From: Planosporangium thailandense
GTDB taxonomy: Bacteria > Actinomycetota > Actinomycetes > Mycobacteriales > Micromonosporaceae
Reading direction: 5' to 3'
DNA length: 64,000 nucleotides
Assembly: GCF_011947195.1 (NCBI RefSeq)
Contig: NZ_JAATVY010000008.1
Coordinates: forward strand, 177,996 to 241,995
The notes under the pieces are model-generated. The model was not told where the DNA came from, made no database searches, and was given only the letters and a program-made list of their open reading frames with translations. Positions 26,679 through 36,104 of this stretch are shown piece after piece; position 1 is the first letter of the stretch, and each line of letters opens with the position of its first letter. The position numbers and the translations under genes are program-made.

Positions 26679-29600
26679 GTGTCAACCCAAGCGACCAACT
26701 CGCAGGAGAACCCGCTAGCGGGCTTCGGCCCCAACGAGTGGATCGTCGAGGACATGTACCAGAGGTACCTGTCCGACCCCGCGAGTGTCGATCCCGCATG
26801 GCACGACTTCTTCGTAGATTACCGGCCGGGCAGTGACGGCGTAGCGACGTCCGCGGGGACCGGCGCGAACCCGCAGGCCAGCGCGGCAACGCAGGCTCCC
26901 ACGGCCGCCCCTGCCGCGCCCGCACCGCCGGCCACCCCCGCGACGCCGACCCAGCAGCCGGCCGCGCCGGCCAAGCCCGAAGCTCAGCAGGCCCCCGCCC
27001 AGCAGTCCGCCGCTACACAGGCCGCCAAGCCGAAGGTGGCGCCGAGCGCGCCCGCCGGTGCCGCGACCGTCCCGCTGCGCGGTGTCGCAGCCAAGATCGT
27101 GCAAAACATGGACGCGTCGCTGGAGATCCCGACCGCCACCAGCGTGCGGGCGGTGCCGGCCAAGCTCCTCGCCGACAACCGCATCGTCATCAACAACCAC
27201 CTCACCCGTGGTCGCGGCGGCAAGGTCAGCTTCACCCATCTGATCGGGTACGCGATGGTGAAGGCCCTCGCGGACTTCCCGGAGATGAACAACTCCTTCG
27301 CCGAGATGGACGGCAAGCCGAACCTCGTGCGACCCGAGCACGTCAACCTCGGGATCGCGATCGACCTGGCGAAGGCCGACGGCTCCCGGTCGCTGGTGGT
27401 GCCCAGCATCAAGGCCGTCGAGACGATGGATTTCCGGCAGTTCTGGCAGGCCTACGAGGACGTGGTCCGGCGTGCCCGCCGGGGCGAGCTGACCATGGAC
27501 GACTACGCCGGCACCACGATCTCGCTGACCAACCCGGGCGGCATCGGCACCGTGCACTCGATCCCCCGCCTGATGTCCGGGCAGGGCACGATTCTCGGCG
27601 TCGGCGCGATGGAGTACCCGGCCCCGTACGCCGGCATGTCCAACGAGCGCCTCGCCGAGCTGGGCGTCAGCAAGATCATCACGCTCACGTCGACCTACGA
27701 CCACCGCATCATCCAGGGCGCGCAGTCCGGCGAGTTCCTCAAGCGCATCCACGAGCTGCTGCTCGGCGAGCACGGCTTCTTCGACGAGATCTTCACCTCG
27801 CTGCGCCTGCCGTACGAGCCGGTGCGCTGGGTGCGCGACGTCGACACCACGGCCGACGGGCAGATCGACAAGACCGCGCGGGTGATCGAGCTGATCCACG
27901 CCTACCGGGTGCGCGGGCACCTGATGGCCGACACCGACCCGCTCGAGTTCCACATCCGCAAGCACCCCGACCTCGACGTGCTCCAGCACAGCCTCACCCT
28001 GTGGGACCTCGACCGCACGTTCAACGTCGGCGGGTTCGCCGGCAAGCAGAAGATGAAGCTGCGCGACGTCCTCGGCGTGCTGCGCGACTCCTACTGCCGA
28101 CGCGTCGGCGTCGAGTACATGCACATCCAGGACCCGGAGGAGCGCCTCTGGATCCAGCAGCGCGTCGAGCGCCGGCACGAGAAGCCGAGCACCGAGCAGC
28201 AGAAGCACATCCTCGGCCGGCTCAACGCGGCGGAGGCGTTCGAGACCTTCCTGCAGACCAAGTACGTCGGCCAGAAGCGGTTCTCGCTGGAGGGCGGCGA
28301 GTCGCTGATCCCGCTGCTCGACGAGATCCTGCAGGACTCGGCCCGGGCCAACCTCGACGAGGTCGTGATCGGCATGGCCCACCGGGGCCGGCTCAACGTG
28401 CTGGCCAACATCGTCGGCAAGCCGTACGAGAAGATCTTCTCCGAGTTCGAGGGGCACATCGACCCGAAGTCCTCGCACGGCTCCGGTGACGTCAAGTACC
28501 ACCTCGGCCAGGTCGGCAAGTTCGCCACCCCGGACGGCGAGCACGCGACGACGGTCAGCGTGGTCGCGAACCCGTCCCACCTGGAGGCGGTCAACCCGGT
28601 CCTCGAGGGCATCGTGCGGGCCAAGCAGGACAAGATCGACCTCAAGCTCGAGGGGTACACGGTGCTGCCGGTGCTCGTGCACGGCGACGCCGCGTTCGCC
28701 GGCCAGGGCGTGGTGGCCGAGACGCTCAACCTGTCGCAGCTGCGGGGCTACCGCACCGGCGGCACGGTCCATGTGGTCGTCAACAACCAGGTGGGCTTCA
28801 CCACCGCGCCGGAGTACTCCCGCTCCTCGATGTACTCCACGGACGTCGCGCGGATGATCCAGGCCCCGATCTTCCACGTCAACGGCGACGACCCGGAGGC
28901 GGTCGTCCGGGTGGCGCGGCTCGCGTTCGAGTACCGGCAGGCGTTCAACAAGGACGTCGTGATCGACATGGTCTGCTACCGCCGGCGCGGTCACAACGAG
29001 GGCGACGACCCGTCGATGACCAACCCGCTGATGTACCAGATCATCGACACCAAGCGCTCGGTCCGCAAGATCTACACCGAGGAGCTGATCGGGCGCGGCG
29101 ACATCACCCTCGAAGAGGCCGAGGTGCTGCTGCGCGACTACCAGCAGCAGCTGGAGACCGTGTTCAAGGCGACCCGGGACGCCTCGTCGGGTCCGTCGAC
29201 GCGCGTCACCCGGCTGCGTACGCCGGAGCCGGAGCCGGCGGTGGAGACCGCGATCGACGCGGGCCTGCTGCGGCGCATCGGCGAGGCGCACGTCGACCTG
29301 CCCGACGGCGTCACCCCGCACAAGCGGGTGGCGCAGCTGCTGGAGCGCCGGCACAAGATGTCGGTCGAGGGCAACATCGACTGGGGCTTCGGCGAGATCA
29401 TCGCGTTCGGTTCGCTGCTCGCCCAGGGCGTCACGGTCCGGCTGTCCGGCCAGGACTCCAAGCGGGGCACGTTCGTGCAACGGCACTCGGCGGTGGTCGA
29501 CTCGGTGACCGGGCGCGACTACTTCCCGATCCAGCAGCTGGCCGCCGACTCCGCACGCCTGTTCGTCTACGACTCGCTGCTGAGCGAGTTCGCGGCGATG

Positions 29601-30404
29601 GGCTTCGAGTACGGGTACTCCGTGGAGAACCTCGACGCGCTCGTGATGTGGGAGGCGCAGTTCGGCGACTTCGCCAACGGCGCGCAGTCGATCGTCGACG
29701 AGTTCATCTCGTCCGGTGAGGTCAAGTGGGGTCAGCGCAGCGCGGTGACGCTGCTGCTGCCGCACTCGCACGAAGGCCAGGGCCCCGACCACACCTCCGG
29801 CCGGCTGGAGCGCTACCTGCAGCTGTGCGCCGAGGACAACATGCGCGTGGTGGTCCCGACGACCCCGGCCAACCACTTCCACCTGCTGCGCCGCCAGGCG
29901 CTGTCGCCGAAGAAGAAGCCGCTGGTCGTGTACACCCCGAAGTCGCTGCTGCGGCACCGGCTGTGCGTGTCGTCGGTGGAGGACTTCACCACCGGCACCT
30001 TCCAGCCGGTGGTCCAGGACGCCGGGATCGCCGACGAGGGCGCGGTGAAGCGGGTGCTGTTCTGCTCCGGCAAGGTCTACTACGACCTCGTGCAGGCGCG
30101 CGCGGACCGTGGCATCACCGACACCGCACTGGTGCGCATCGAGCAGCTCTACCCGCTGCCGGTCGACGAGGTGCGGGCCGCCCTCGCGCAGTACCCGAAC
30201 GCCGAGGACTTCGCCTGGGTGCAGGAGGAGCCGGCCAACCAGGGCGCCTGGACGTTCATCGCGCTCAACCTGCTGGAGCACCTGGAGGGGGTGCGGCTGC
30301 GGCGGATCTCCCGCCCGGCCGCCGCGGCGCCCGCCGTGGGCTCGGCCAAGATGCACGAAGCCGAGCAGGCGGCCCTGATCGAGGCCGCACTGCCCCGGCC
30401 CTGA
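26679..30404 (+). CDS. kgd: Multifunctional 2-oxoglutarate decarboxylase / dehydrogenase E1-E2 component
   Basis: Actinobacterial 2-oxoglutarate dehydrogenase fusion of about 1241 residues that links the TCA cycle to succinyl-CoA or, by its decarboxylase side reaction, succinate semialdehyde. The N-terminal block [20 protein letters not shown] is followed by a Pro/Ala/Gln linker (about 60-125). The acyltransferase domain (about 130-365) has catalytic His342 in TYDHRIIQG, and a ThDP-dependent E1 region carries [11 protein letters not shown] and [13 protein letters not shown]. No lipoyl domain is present, as in Mycobacterium Kgd. GTG 26679 matches the family N-terminus MSTQ; GTG 26658 would add seven residues. 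It appears monocistronic and ends in a strong hairpin. Confidence 0.96.
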   Translation: MSTQATNSQENPLAGFGPNEWIVEDMYQRYLSDPASVDPAWHDFFVDYRPGSDGVATSAGTGANPQASAATQAPTAAPAAPAPPATPATPTQQPAAPAKPEAQQAPAQQSAATQAAKPKVAPSAPAGAATVPLRGVAAKIVQNMDASLEIPTATSVRAVPAKLLADNRIVINNHLTRGRGGKVSFTHLIGYAMVKALADFPEMNNSFAEMDGKPNLVRPEHVNLGIAIDLAKADGSRSLVVPSIKAVETMDFRQFWQAYEDVVRRARRGELTMDDYAGTTISLTNPGGIGTVHSIPRLMSGQGTILGVGAMEYPAPYAGMSNERLAELGVSKIITLTSTYDHRIIQGAQSGEFLKRIHELLLGEHGFFDEIFTSLRLPYEPVRWVRDVDTTADGQIDKTARVIELIHAYRVRGHLMADTDPLEFHIRKHPDLDVLQHSLTLWDLDRTFNVGGFAGKQKMKLRDVLGVLRDSYCRRVGVEYMHIQDPEERLWIQQRVERRHEKPSTEQQKHILGRLNAAEAFETFLQTKYVGQKRFSLEGGESLIPLLDEILQDSARANLDEVVIGMAHRGRLNVLANIVGKPYEKIFSEFEGHIDPKSSHGSGDVKYHLGQVGKFATPDGEHATTVSVVANPSHLEAVNPVLEGIVRAKQDKIDLKLEGYTVLPVLVHGDAAFAGQGVVAETLNLSQLRGYRTGGTVHVVVNNQVGFTTAPEYSRSSMYSTDVARMIQAPIFHVNGDDPEAVVRVARLAFEYRQAFNKDVVIDMVCYRRRGHNEGDDPSMTNPLMYQIIDTKRSVRKIYTEELIGRGDITLEEAEVLLRDYQQQLETVFKATRDASSGPSTRVTRLRTPEPEPAVETAIDAGLLRRIGEAHVDLPDGVTPHKRVAQLLERRHKMSVEGNIDWGFGEIIAFGSLLAQGVTVRLSGQDSKRGTFVQRHSAVVDSVTGRDYFPIQQLAADSARLFVYDSLLSEFAAMGFEYGYSVENLDALVMWEAQFGDFANGAQSIVDEFISSGEVKWGQRSAVTLLLPHSHEGQGPDHTSGRLERYLQLCAEDNMRVVVPTTPANHFHLLRRQALSPKKKPLVVYTPKSLLRHRLCVSSVEDFTTGTFQPVVQDAGIADEGAVKRVLFCSGKVYYDLVQARADRGITDTALVRIEQLYPLPVDEVRAALAQYPNAEDFAWVQEEPANQGAWTFIALNLLEHLEGVRLRRISRPAAAAPAVGSAKMHEAEQAALIEAALPRP

Positions 30405-30411
30405 TCTCCGC

Positions 30412-30459
30412 GATCTTGGACACCTGACGGGGCTATGACCCCGTCAGGTGTCCAAGATC
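30412..30459 (+). terminator. Strong hairpin terminator after kgd
   Basis: A 21-bp perfect stem (30412-30432 with 30439-30459) around a 6-nt CTATGA loop; the arms start GATCTTGGACACC and end GTGTCCAAGATC. It starts 8 bp after the kgd stop and ends 18 bp before the next ATG. Confidence 0.9.
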
Positions 30460-30476
30460 TGCGACAGGGAGGAATC

Positions 30477-30656
30477 ATGTACTTCACCGACCGGGGCATC
30501 GAGGAGCTGTCCGAGCGCCGGGGCGAGGAGACCATCACCATGGACTGGCTCGCCGAACGACTGCGTGACTTCGTCGACCTGAACCCGGAGTTCGAGGTTC
30601 CCGTCGAGCGGCTGGCCACCTGGCTCGCCCGACTCGATGACGACGACGAGGATTGA
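30477..30656 (+). CDS. DUF6104 family small protein
   Basis: Acidic protein of 59 residues beginning MYFTDRGIEELSERRGEE and ending in an Asp/Glu tail. It fits the DUF6104 family of small conserved actinomycete proteins without assigned function. ATG 30477 has a near-ideal ribosome site AGGGAGGAATC. The middle shows an amphipathic helix pattern WLAERLRDFVDL and VERLATWLARL. The stop codon is followed directly by the IS-like hairpin at 30657. Confidence 0.75.
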   Translation: MYFTDRGIEELSERRGEETITMDWLAERLRDFVDLNPEFEVPVERLATWLARLDDDDED

Positions 30657-30694
30657 CATCCTCTCCGCCCCTAAAGCTAAAGGACGGAGATTCC
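30657..30694. mobile_element. Possible IS200/IS605-type end hairpin (remnant)
   Basis: The 38 bp after the DUF6104 stop, starting CATCCTCTCCGCCCC and ending GGACGGAGATTCCC, pairs CTCCG (30663-30667) with CGGAG (30685-30689). This looks like the right-end hairpins that follow tnpB genes of IS605-type elements. No transposase or tnpB is present, and no left end was found, so at most this is a scar. Confidence 0.35.
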
Positions 30695-30701
30695 CTCCAC
30701 A

Positions 30702-30854
30702 CTGCGCGTGGAACACGCGGCGTCCGGGTGGGTTACGTTCAGCGCCCACCGGATCGGCGACGAGGAGCTGACCACGGACCTCGCCGCCGCCGGGCTGTGG
30801 TTCGACCGCTGGCTCACCGAGGACCACGCCTGGTTCACCGCCCGTCCCGCGTGA
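30702..30854 (+). pseudogene. 3' remnant of a SAM-dependent methyltransferase-like gene
   Basis: A 50-codon stretch ending in TGA at 30852 reads LRVEHAASGWVTF, then AHRIGDEELT, LAAAGLWFDRWL and TEDHAWFTARPA. This resembles the C-terminal end of class I methyltransferases. There is no SAM-binding part upstream: the sequence meets the IS-like hairpin instead. A GTG at 30708 could in principle open a 48-residue ORF, but a truncated gene is the simpler reading. Confidence 0.4.
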
Positions 30855-30900
30855 CCCGGCTCTCGTGCCGACTGTGGAGATACCTGCCTACAGTCGACCC

Positions 30901-31884
30901 GTGCGGCGTCGACGGTTACTGAGCGGCCTGCTCGCGCTGGCGCTCGCCGGCCCCCTCGCCGGTTGCACGGCGTCACCGGCCGCCCCACCGAGCCACCCCA
31001 CGCCACGCGGGTCGGCTGCCGCCAGCCCGGGGGCGCCCCCGCTGGTACACCTGCCACCGCTGCCTGCCCGGCCGTCGCCCACCCGGCCCCTCGCGGTCGG
31101 TGTCCGGCAACTGGATCTCACGCGCGGGCCCGACCGACCCCTGCCAACCACGATCTGGTACCCGGCCCGGGGCGACGCGGACGGCGCCACGCATCCGGGA
31201 GCCACCCCGGCGACCGGCCGGTACCCGCTCGTCCTCCTCAGCCACGGCCTCATGGGCCGGCCGGAGGCGCTCGCCCCGATCGGCATCCGGTGGGCGGCCG
31301 CCGGGTTCATCGTGGCCGCGCCGACGTACCCGCATACCAACCACGACGCCGCCCACTTCGACATCCTGGATGTGGTGAACCAGCCGGCCGACGCGTCGTA
31401 CGTGATCAGCCAGGTGCTGGCGCTCGACGGTCACGACGGCGACCTGCTCGCCGGCCACATCGACACGGCCGCCGTCGCCGCGACGGGACACTCCGCCGGC
31501 GGCATCACCACGACGGGGATGCTGTCCGCGCAGCGCGATCCCCGGCTGCGGGCGGCGATCGTGATGGCCGGGGCGTTGCTCGGTGGGTCCTACACCGGAC
31601 CGGTGACGCCGGCGCTGTTCGTCCATGGCGACGCCGACCAGACCGTCACCTACGAGGGCGGGCGGTCGGCGTACGACGCGGACCCCTGGCCGAAGGCGTT
31701 TCTGACGGTGATCGGCGGCGACCACGGCAGCTACCTGACGGCCGACGGGCCCGGCTTCGAGCAGATGATCAATGCCACGACCGATTTCCTGCGCTGGACG
31801 CTCTACGGCGACGTGGCGGCGCTGGCCAGGCTGGCCGCCGACGGCACGGCGGCGGGCACGACGCGGTGGGAGTCGAAGCTCTGA
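30901..31884 (+). CDS. Alpha/beta-hydrolase lipoprotein (chlorophyllase/PET-hydrolase-like)
   Basis: Exported hydrolase of about 327 residues. A basic start RRRRLL, a hydrophobic core and the lipobox LAGC (Cys near residue 22) mark a lipoprotein. A Pro-rich linker reaches about residue 75. The hydrolase domain has LLSHGLMG (oxyanion region), the nucleophile in GHSAGG, an acid candidate in HGDADQTV and the His in GGDHGSYL. Esterase or lipase action on an unknown substrate is expected. GTG 30901 lies about 8 nt after a TACAGT -10-like hexamer, so the transcript may be leaderless; 30865 is a longer alternative. Confidence 0.82.
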   Translation: MRRRRLLSGLLALALAGPLAGCTASPAAPPSHPTPRGSAAASPGAPPLVHLPPLPARPSPTRPLAVGVRQLDLTRGPDRPLPTTIWYPARGDADGATHPGATPATGRYPLVLLSHGLMGRPEALAPIGIRWAAAGFIVAAPTYPHTNHDAAHFDILDVVNQPADASYVISQVLALDGHDGDLLAGHIDTAAVAATGHSAGGITTTGMLSAQRDPRLRAAIVMAGALLGGSYTGPVTPALFVHGDADQTVTYEGGRSAYDADPWPKAFLTVIGGDHGSYLTADGPGFEQMINATTDFLRWTLYGDVAALARLAADGTAAGTTRWESKL

Positions 31885-31896
31885 CGCCGGCCGTAC

Positions 31897-32058
31897 TCAG
31901 CTGAGCGCCAGGTAGGCGGTCAGCACGACGAGCGCGACCACGACCGCCACGCCGGTGACGAGGAGCCGGCGCGATGACCGCCCGCCCTCCGGCGGTGCCT
32001 GAGCGAACGCCTTGAACTGCTCGGTGTTGCCGCTTGGGTCGACCCGATCGCTTGGCAT
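31897..32058 (-). CDS. Small single-span membrane protein
   Basis: Open frame of 53 residues starting MPSDRVDPSGNTEQFKAF and ending in one hydrophobic helix (about 32-52, rich in Val/Ala/Leu), preceded by RSSRR. This looks like a tail-anchored cytoplasmic-facing microprotein. It is on the minus strand, convergent with the hydrolase gene and 118 bp downstream of the oxidoreductase stop. No family is recognised. The clear basic-then-hydrophobic plan supports it as real despite the length. Confidence 0.55.
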   Translation of the reverse strand: MPSDRVDPSGNTEQFKAFAQAPPEGGRSSRRLLVTGVAVVVALVVLTAYLALS

Positions 32059-32176
32059 GCCCGCACCCTAGCGAACGGACCGGCGCCGCGGTGTCCCGTC
32101 GGATGCCGCCTGCGGAATCCCGTCGGATGCCGGACAGCGGCGGGCCGCCGGGTGACCGGGGCCCGCCGACCGTCCG

Positions 32177-33118
32177 TCACTTGGTGTGGTCGCAGACCAC
32201 CTTGCCGAAGACGTCACCCGACTCGAGCCGCTGGAACGCCCCGCGTACGTCGCTGAAGCCGTGGACCGAGTCGATGATCGGCCGGATCCCGCGCTCGACA
32301 CACAGCCGCAGCAGCTGGCCCAGCTCCTCGGGGGTACCCATCATCGAGCCGAGGATCTCCAGCTCGCCGGCGAAGACGCGGCGCAGGTTGACCTCCGGGA
32401 GGTGGCCGGAGGTGGCGCCGGAGACGACGATGCGGCCGCCCCGCTTGGCGCACTTGACGGAGTGGTCGAACGTGGCCCTGCCGACGGTCTCGATCACCAC
32501 GTCGACCCGCTCAGGCAGGCGGGCACCGCTCTCCAGCGCCGTCGCGCCCAGCGCCGCGATCCGTTCCCGCTTCTCGGCGTCGCGGCTCGTCGCGTACACC
32601 CGGGCGCCGAGCGCCACGCCGAGGACGACGGCGGCGGTCGCCACCCCACCGCCCGCGCCCTGGACCAGCACGCTGCCGCCCTCCGGCAACCGGCCCTTGG
32701 TGGTCAGCATCCGGTACGCGGTGAGCCACGCCGTCGGAAGGCACGCCGCCTCGGCGAAGGACAGCTCGGCCGGCTTGGCTACGAGGTTGCCGGCCGGCAC
32801 GGCCACCCGTTCGGCGAGGGTGCCCGGGTAGAGCTCCGAGAGGATGGTCTGCTTGCCGTCCGGCTCGCGGACCACCGGGTAGATGACCACCTCGTTGCCC
32901 TCCGGGTCGACGCCGGCGGCGTCGCAGCCGAGGATCATCGGCAGCTGGTCTTCCCGCAGGCCCACGCCGCGCAGCGACCACAGGTCATGGTGGTTGAGCG
33001 CGCTGGCGCGCACGTCGACGGTCACCCAGCCTTCGTGCGCCGGCTCGGGCCGTTCCCCGACCGTCAGCGCCGCAAGCGGGTCTTCTGGGTTGAACGAGGA
33101 AGCGTAAGCGGCTCGCAT
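32177..33118 (-). CDS. Zinc-type/quinone oxidoreductase (MDR superfamily)
   Basis: Medium-chain dehydrogenase/reductase of 313 residues. The N-terminal GroES-like domain has VRASALNHHDLWSL and LGCDAAGV. The nucleotide-binding fold starts SVLVQGAGGGVATAAV (about 145-160). The typical zinc ligands of alcohol dehydrogenase are not evident, so a zinc-free NADPH quinone-reductase-like enzyme is more likely. It ends ESGDVFGKVVCDHTK. The substrate is unknown. A strong hairpin lies just upstream, separating it from malic enzyme. Confidence 0.83.
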   Translation of the reverse strand: MRAAYASSFNPEDPLAALTVGERPEPAHEGWVTVDVRASALNHHDLWSLRGVGLREDQLPMILGCDAAGVDPEGNEVVIYPVVREPDGKQTILSELYPGTLAERVAVPAGNLVAKPAELSFAEAACLPTAWLTAYRMLTTKGRLPEGGSVLVQGAGGGVATAAVVLGVALGARVYATSRDAEKRERIAALGATALESGARLPERVDVVIETVGRATFDHSVKCAKRGGRIVVSGATSGHLPEVNLRRVFAGELEILGSMMGTPEELGQLLRLCVERGIRPIIDSVHGFSDVRGAFQRLESGDVFGKVVCDHTK

Positions 33119-33135
33119 GTTCGCGACGCTAGCAG

Positions 33136-33180
33136 ACCCATGATCGGCGCAACGTGTGATGTTGTGCCGATCATGGGTCC
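33136..33180 (-). terminator. Terminator after malic enzyme gene
   Basis: A 14-bp perfect stem GACCCATGATCGGC (33136-33149) and its complement (33167-33180), extended inward by CAAC/GTTG. It lies between the malic enzyme stop and the oxidoreductase start on the minus strand. Confidence 0.75.
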
Positions 33181-33181
33181 A

Positions 33182-33205
33182 CCGTCAGCGGGTCCGTCAG
33201 CGGGT
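33182..33205. repeat. 12-bp tandem duplication over the malic enzyme stop codon
   Basis: CCGTCAGCGGGT occurs twice in direct succession (33182-33193, 33194-33205). The second copy contains the stop codon of malic enzyme (33197-33199), so the first copy repeats the stop in the untranslated region. Confidence 0.9.
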
Positions 33206-34363
33206 GACGCCGTCGCGGACCGCGGCCTCGGCGACGGCTACGGAGACCGCGGGAGCGACGCGCGGGTCGAGAGGGCTCGGAACGATCGCGTCCCGGCGCA
33301 GCTCGTTGGCGACGACCGAGGCGATCGCGTCCGCCGCGGCGATCTTCATGCCGTCGGTGATGCGGGTCGCGCCGGCGTCGAGCGCGCCCCGGAACACACC
33401 GGGGAACGCGAGAACGTTGTTGATCTGGTTCGGGAAGTCGCTGCGCCCGGTCGCGACGACCGCCGCGTACCGGGACGCGATGACGGGGTGGACCTCCGGG
33501 GTCGGGTTGGCCAACGCGAAGATCGCGCCGCCCGGCGCCATGCCGGTCAGCGCCTCCTCCTCGATCGTGCCGCCGGAGACACCGATCAGGACGTCCGCGT
33601 CGCGCAGCGCGTCGGAGATGCCGCCGCGCACGCCGTCGGCGTTGGTGAGCTCGGCCAGCTCGCGCTTGGTGGACGTGAGGTCGTCCCGTCCGCTGTGGAT
33701 GGGCCCGCGCGAGTCGACCACGATGACCGACCCCGGCTCCACCCCGCCGGCGACGAGCATCTTGGTCACCGCGACGCCGGCCGCGCCGGCGCCGCTGACG
33801 ACCACCCGCAGCCGGTCCAGCTTGCGGTCGAGCAGGGCGGCCGCGTTGCGCAGCGCGGCGAGCACGACGATCGCCGTGCCGTGCTGGTCGTCGTGGAAGA
33901 CGGGGATGTCCAGCGCCTCGTCCAGACGGCGCTCGATCTCGAAGCAGCGCGGCGCCGCGATGTCTTCCAGGTTGATCCCGCCGAAGGACGGCGCGAGCGC
34001 GGTCACCGTCGCGATGATCTCCTCGGTGTCCTGGGTGGCGAGGCAGATCGGGACCGCGTCGACGTTGGCGAACTGTTTGAACAGCGCACCCTTGCCTTCC
34101 ATGACGGGCAGCGCCGCGCGCGGACCGATGTTGCCGAGCCCGAGCACCGCCGAGCCGTCGGTCACCACCGCCACGGTGTGCCGGACCCAGGTGTACTCGT
34201 GCACCAGCGTCGCGTCGGCCGCGATCGCTTCACACACCTGTGCGACGCCCGGGGTGTACGCGAGAGAGAGGTCCTCGCGGGTGGACAGCGGGACGGCCGA
34301 GTTGACGACGAGCTTCCCGCCGCGATGCAAGGTGAAGACAGGGTCGTACGGATCGAAAGACAC
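33197..34363 (-). CDS. NAD(P)-dependent malic enzyme
   Basis: Oxidative malate decarboxylase of 388 residues, the short bacterial form without a phosphotransacetylase domain; it makes pyruvate and reduced cofactor. The catalytic region shows LSLAYTPGVAQVC, VVTDGSAVLGLGNIGP, the metal region VFHDDQHGTAIV and the dinucleotide fold VVSGAGAAGVA. ALANPTPEV and DFPNQINNVLAFPG are also typical. GTG 34363 has a clear AGGAGGCCCC ribosome site. Cofactor preference cannot be decided by eye. Confidence 0.93.
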   Translation of the reverse strand: MSFDPYDPVFTLHRGGKLVVNSAVPLSTREDLSLAYTPGVAQVCEAIAADATLVHEYTWVRHTVAVVTDGSAVLGLGNIGPRAALPVMEGKGALFKQFANVDAVPICLATQDTEEIIATVTALAPSFGGINLEDIAAPRCFEIERRLDEALDIPVFHDDQHGTAIVVLAALRNAAALLDRKLDRLRVVVSGAGAAGVAVTKMLVAGGVEPGSVIVVDSRGPIHSGRDDLTSTKRELAELTNADGVRGGISDALRDADVLIGVSGGTIEEEALTGMAPGGAIFALANPTPEVHPVIASRYAAVVATGRSDFPNQINNVLAFPGVFRGALDAGATRITDGMKIAAADAIASVVANELRRDAIVPSPLDPRVAPAVSVAVAEAAVRDGVTR

Positions 34364-34595
34364 GGGGCCTCCTAGCCACGTAGTGAGACGTCGGCCTGTG
34401 CCGGCTGCGGGTCCGCTCGGCGTCGGCGCACTGCTGCGTGGGGGTCACCCTTGTCTAAGGGGACAGCATAATGGCTGACGGTCCGGCTCCCGCGTTATTC
34501 ATTTCACGCTCGCAGCCACAATTGTCACCCGCGGTGCGCAGACGCGCCCGGAGCGCGGCTACCGGTGATCGGCACCGGCGCGCCTGCGGCGGCGC

Positions 34596-34904
34596 TCACC
34601 GGCGACGCATCACGGCCGGGCGGGGCCACCAGCGCAGGACGACCTTGCCGACGACGTCGGCGACCCCGTACGCCCGCGAATCGTCGGTCACGAACTCGTT
34701 GTCTCCGACCAGCCACCAGCCCGTGCCCTCCGGCCGGGCCACCCGCTTGACGACGAGCAACGACGGGCGGGACCGGAACCGTGCGACGACGACGTCACCG
34801 GGGCGTATCCGGGCGGTGCGGCGCACGAGCACCGCGTCCCCGTCGCGCAGCGTAGGCGTCATCGAGGGCCCTCGGACGAGGGCGGGGTACCACGGCATCC
34901 GCAA
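34596..34904 (-). CDS. sodX: Nickel-type superoxide dismutase maturation protease (S26 family)
   Basis: Signal-peptidase-like S26 protease of about 102 residues, expected to remove the NiSOD leader so that His1 becomes free to bind nickel. The catalytic Ser is in RGPSMTPTL and the general-base Lys in LLVVKRVA; GDNEFVTDDSR is the third family block. No membrane anchor is seen, unlike LepB. The start is probably TTG 34904, with AGGAG 7 nt upstream; ATG 34898 is the alternative. It is divergent from sodN with about 85 bp between, the usual pairing. Confidence 0.88.
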   Translation of the reverse strand: MRMPWYPALVRGPSMTPTLRDGDAVLVRRTARIRPGDVVVARFRSRPSLLVVKRVARPEGTGWWLVGDNEFVTDDSRAYGVADVVGKVVLRWWPRPAVMRRR

Positions 34905-34988
34905 CGGGTATCTCCTGTCGCTGCCACAACCGGGCAAGGGTAATGTCGCTCTTGAGGATCGATCATCGCAAACCACCAGGAGGGTTCG

Positions 34989-35393
34989 ATGCGTTTGCCG
35001 CGTCTACTGACTCCCCGCACTGTCGTTTCCGCCCACTGCGACCTGCCCTGTGGTGTCTACGACCCCGCACAGGCCCGCATCGAGGCGGAATCTGTCAAGG
35101 CGATCTGCGAGAAGTACCAGGCCAACAACGACCCGGAGTTCCGTACCCGGGCCCTGATGATTAAGGAACAGCGGGCCGACCTGGTCAAGCACCACTTGTG
35201 GGTGCTGTGGACCGACTACTTCAAGCCGCAGCACTTCGAGAAGTACCCGCAGCTGCACCAGCTCTTCAACGAGGCGACCAAGCTCGCGGGAGCCAGCGGC
35301 GCCAAGGGATCGGCCGACCCGGCCGTCGCGGACAAGCTCCTCGCGAAGATCGAGGAGATCTCCAAGATCTTCTGGGAGACGAAGCAGGCCTGA
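34989..35393 (+). CDS. sodN: Nickel superoxide dismutase
   Basis: NiSOD precursor of 134 residues. The nickel hook HCDLPCGVYDP begins at residue 16, giving His1, Cys2 and Cys6 of the mature enzyme after removal of a 15-residue leader ending VVSA. The rest is the four-helix bundle (ICEKYQANNDPEFRTRA, HHLWVLWTDYFKP and FNEATKLAG). ATG 34989 follows CAGGAGGGTTCG. It detoxifies superoxide in the cytosol. In Streptomyces sodN is controlled by nickel through Nur; no clear Nur box was identified here. Confidence 0.97.
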   Translation: MRLPRLLTPRTVVSAHCDLPCGVYDPAQARIEAESVKAICEKYQANNDPEFRTRALMIKEQRADLVKHHLWVLWTDYFKPQHFEKYPQLHQLFNEATKLAGASGAKGSADPAVADKLLAKIEEISKIFWETKQA

Positions 35394-35410
35394 AAGTCAG
35401 GTGGATGATT

Positions 35411-35449
35411 GGTAGCCCCCTAGCCCGGGTACGGGTGACGGGGGCTACC
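35411..35449 (+). terminator. Terminator after sodN
   Basis: A 10-bp stem GGTAGCCCCC (35411-35420) and complement (35440-35449), 18 bp past the sodN stop codon. Confidence 0.6.
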
Positions 35450-35573
35450 GGCTAATCTGGCTCGGCTGGGCCCGATCGACAGGCCCACCGGCTAGGCTGA
35501 CCAGGCCAGCCCCGGTTCCGGACCGGCCAGCAGGGGTGGCGCGGGCACGGCGGTGGCATCCGCTGGAGGTGTG

Positions 35574-36104
35574 ATGAGCGTCGAGATCCGGCCGATTCGC
35601 CGGACGGACGTGCCCGCGGTCGTAGCGATGGTGCACGAACTGGCCGACTACGAGCGCGCCCCGCGGGAATGCCATCTCACCGACGCGCAACTGGAAGCCG
35701 CCCTCTTCGCCGAGAGCCCCGCCCTGTTCGGCCACATCGCTCTGCTGGACGGCGAAGCGGTCGGCATGGCCCTCTGGTTCCTCAACTTCTCCACCTGGCG
35801 TGGGGTGCACGGGGTGTACCTCGAGGATCTGTACGTGCGGCCGTCGGCGCGCGGCAAGGGAGTCGGACGGGCGCTGCTCGCCACCCTCGCGGCCGTGTGC
35901 ACCGATCGCGGGTACGAGCGCCTCGAGTGGTGGGTGCTGCACTGGAACCCGGCCCGCGAGTTCTACCACTCCATCGACGCGGTGGCGATGGACGAATGGG
36001 TGCCCTACCGGCTGGCCGGCCCGGCGCTGCACGCGCTCGCCGCGACGGCACCCGTGACGGGCGCCGGAGACCTGGAGCCGTCGTTACGGGGGGATGCAGG
36101 GTGA
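35574..36104 (+). CDS. GNAT family N-acetyltransferase
   Basis: Acetyltransferase of 176 residues of the diamine/spermidine-acetyltransferase-like branch. It begins SVEIRPIRRTDVPAVVAMV and has VYLEDLYVRPSARGKGVGRALL, the acetyl-CoA site with RGKGVG, then WWVLHWNPAREFY. The substrate is unknown. ATG 35574 has GGAGGTGTG directly upstream. Its stop overlaps the start of the anti-sigma-like gene (GTGA), so the two are one operon. Confidence 0.88.
   Translation: MSVEIRPIRRTDVPAVVAMVHELADYERAPRECHLTDAQLEAALFAESPALFGHIALLDGEAVGMALWFLNFSTWRGVHGVYLEDLYVRPSARGKGVGRALLATLAAVCTDRGYERLEWWVLHWNPAREFYHSIDAVAMDEWVPYRLAGPALHALAATAPVTGAGDLEPSLRGDAG

Noticed and set aside
26715..30356. Very long open frame antisense to kgd
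   Set aside because: Arises from G/C third-position bias; translation is Arg/Val/His-rich with no family features, while the sense strand is an unmistakable kgd.
32095..32132. CCCGTCGGATGCCG direct repeat (24-bp period)
   Set aside because: Short, incomplete and near a start rather than a stop; no role apparent.
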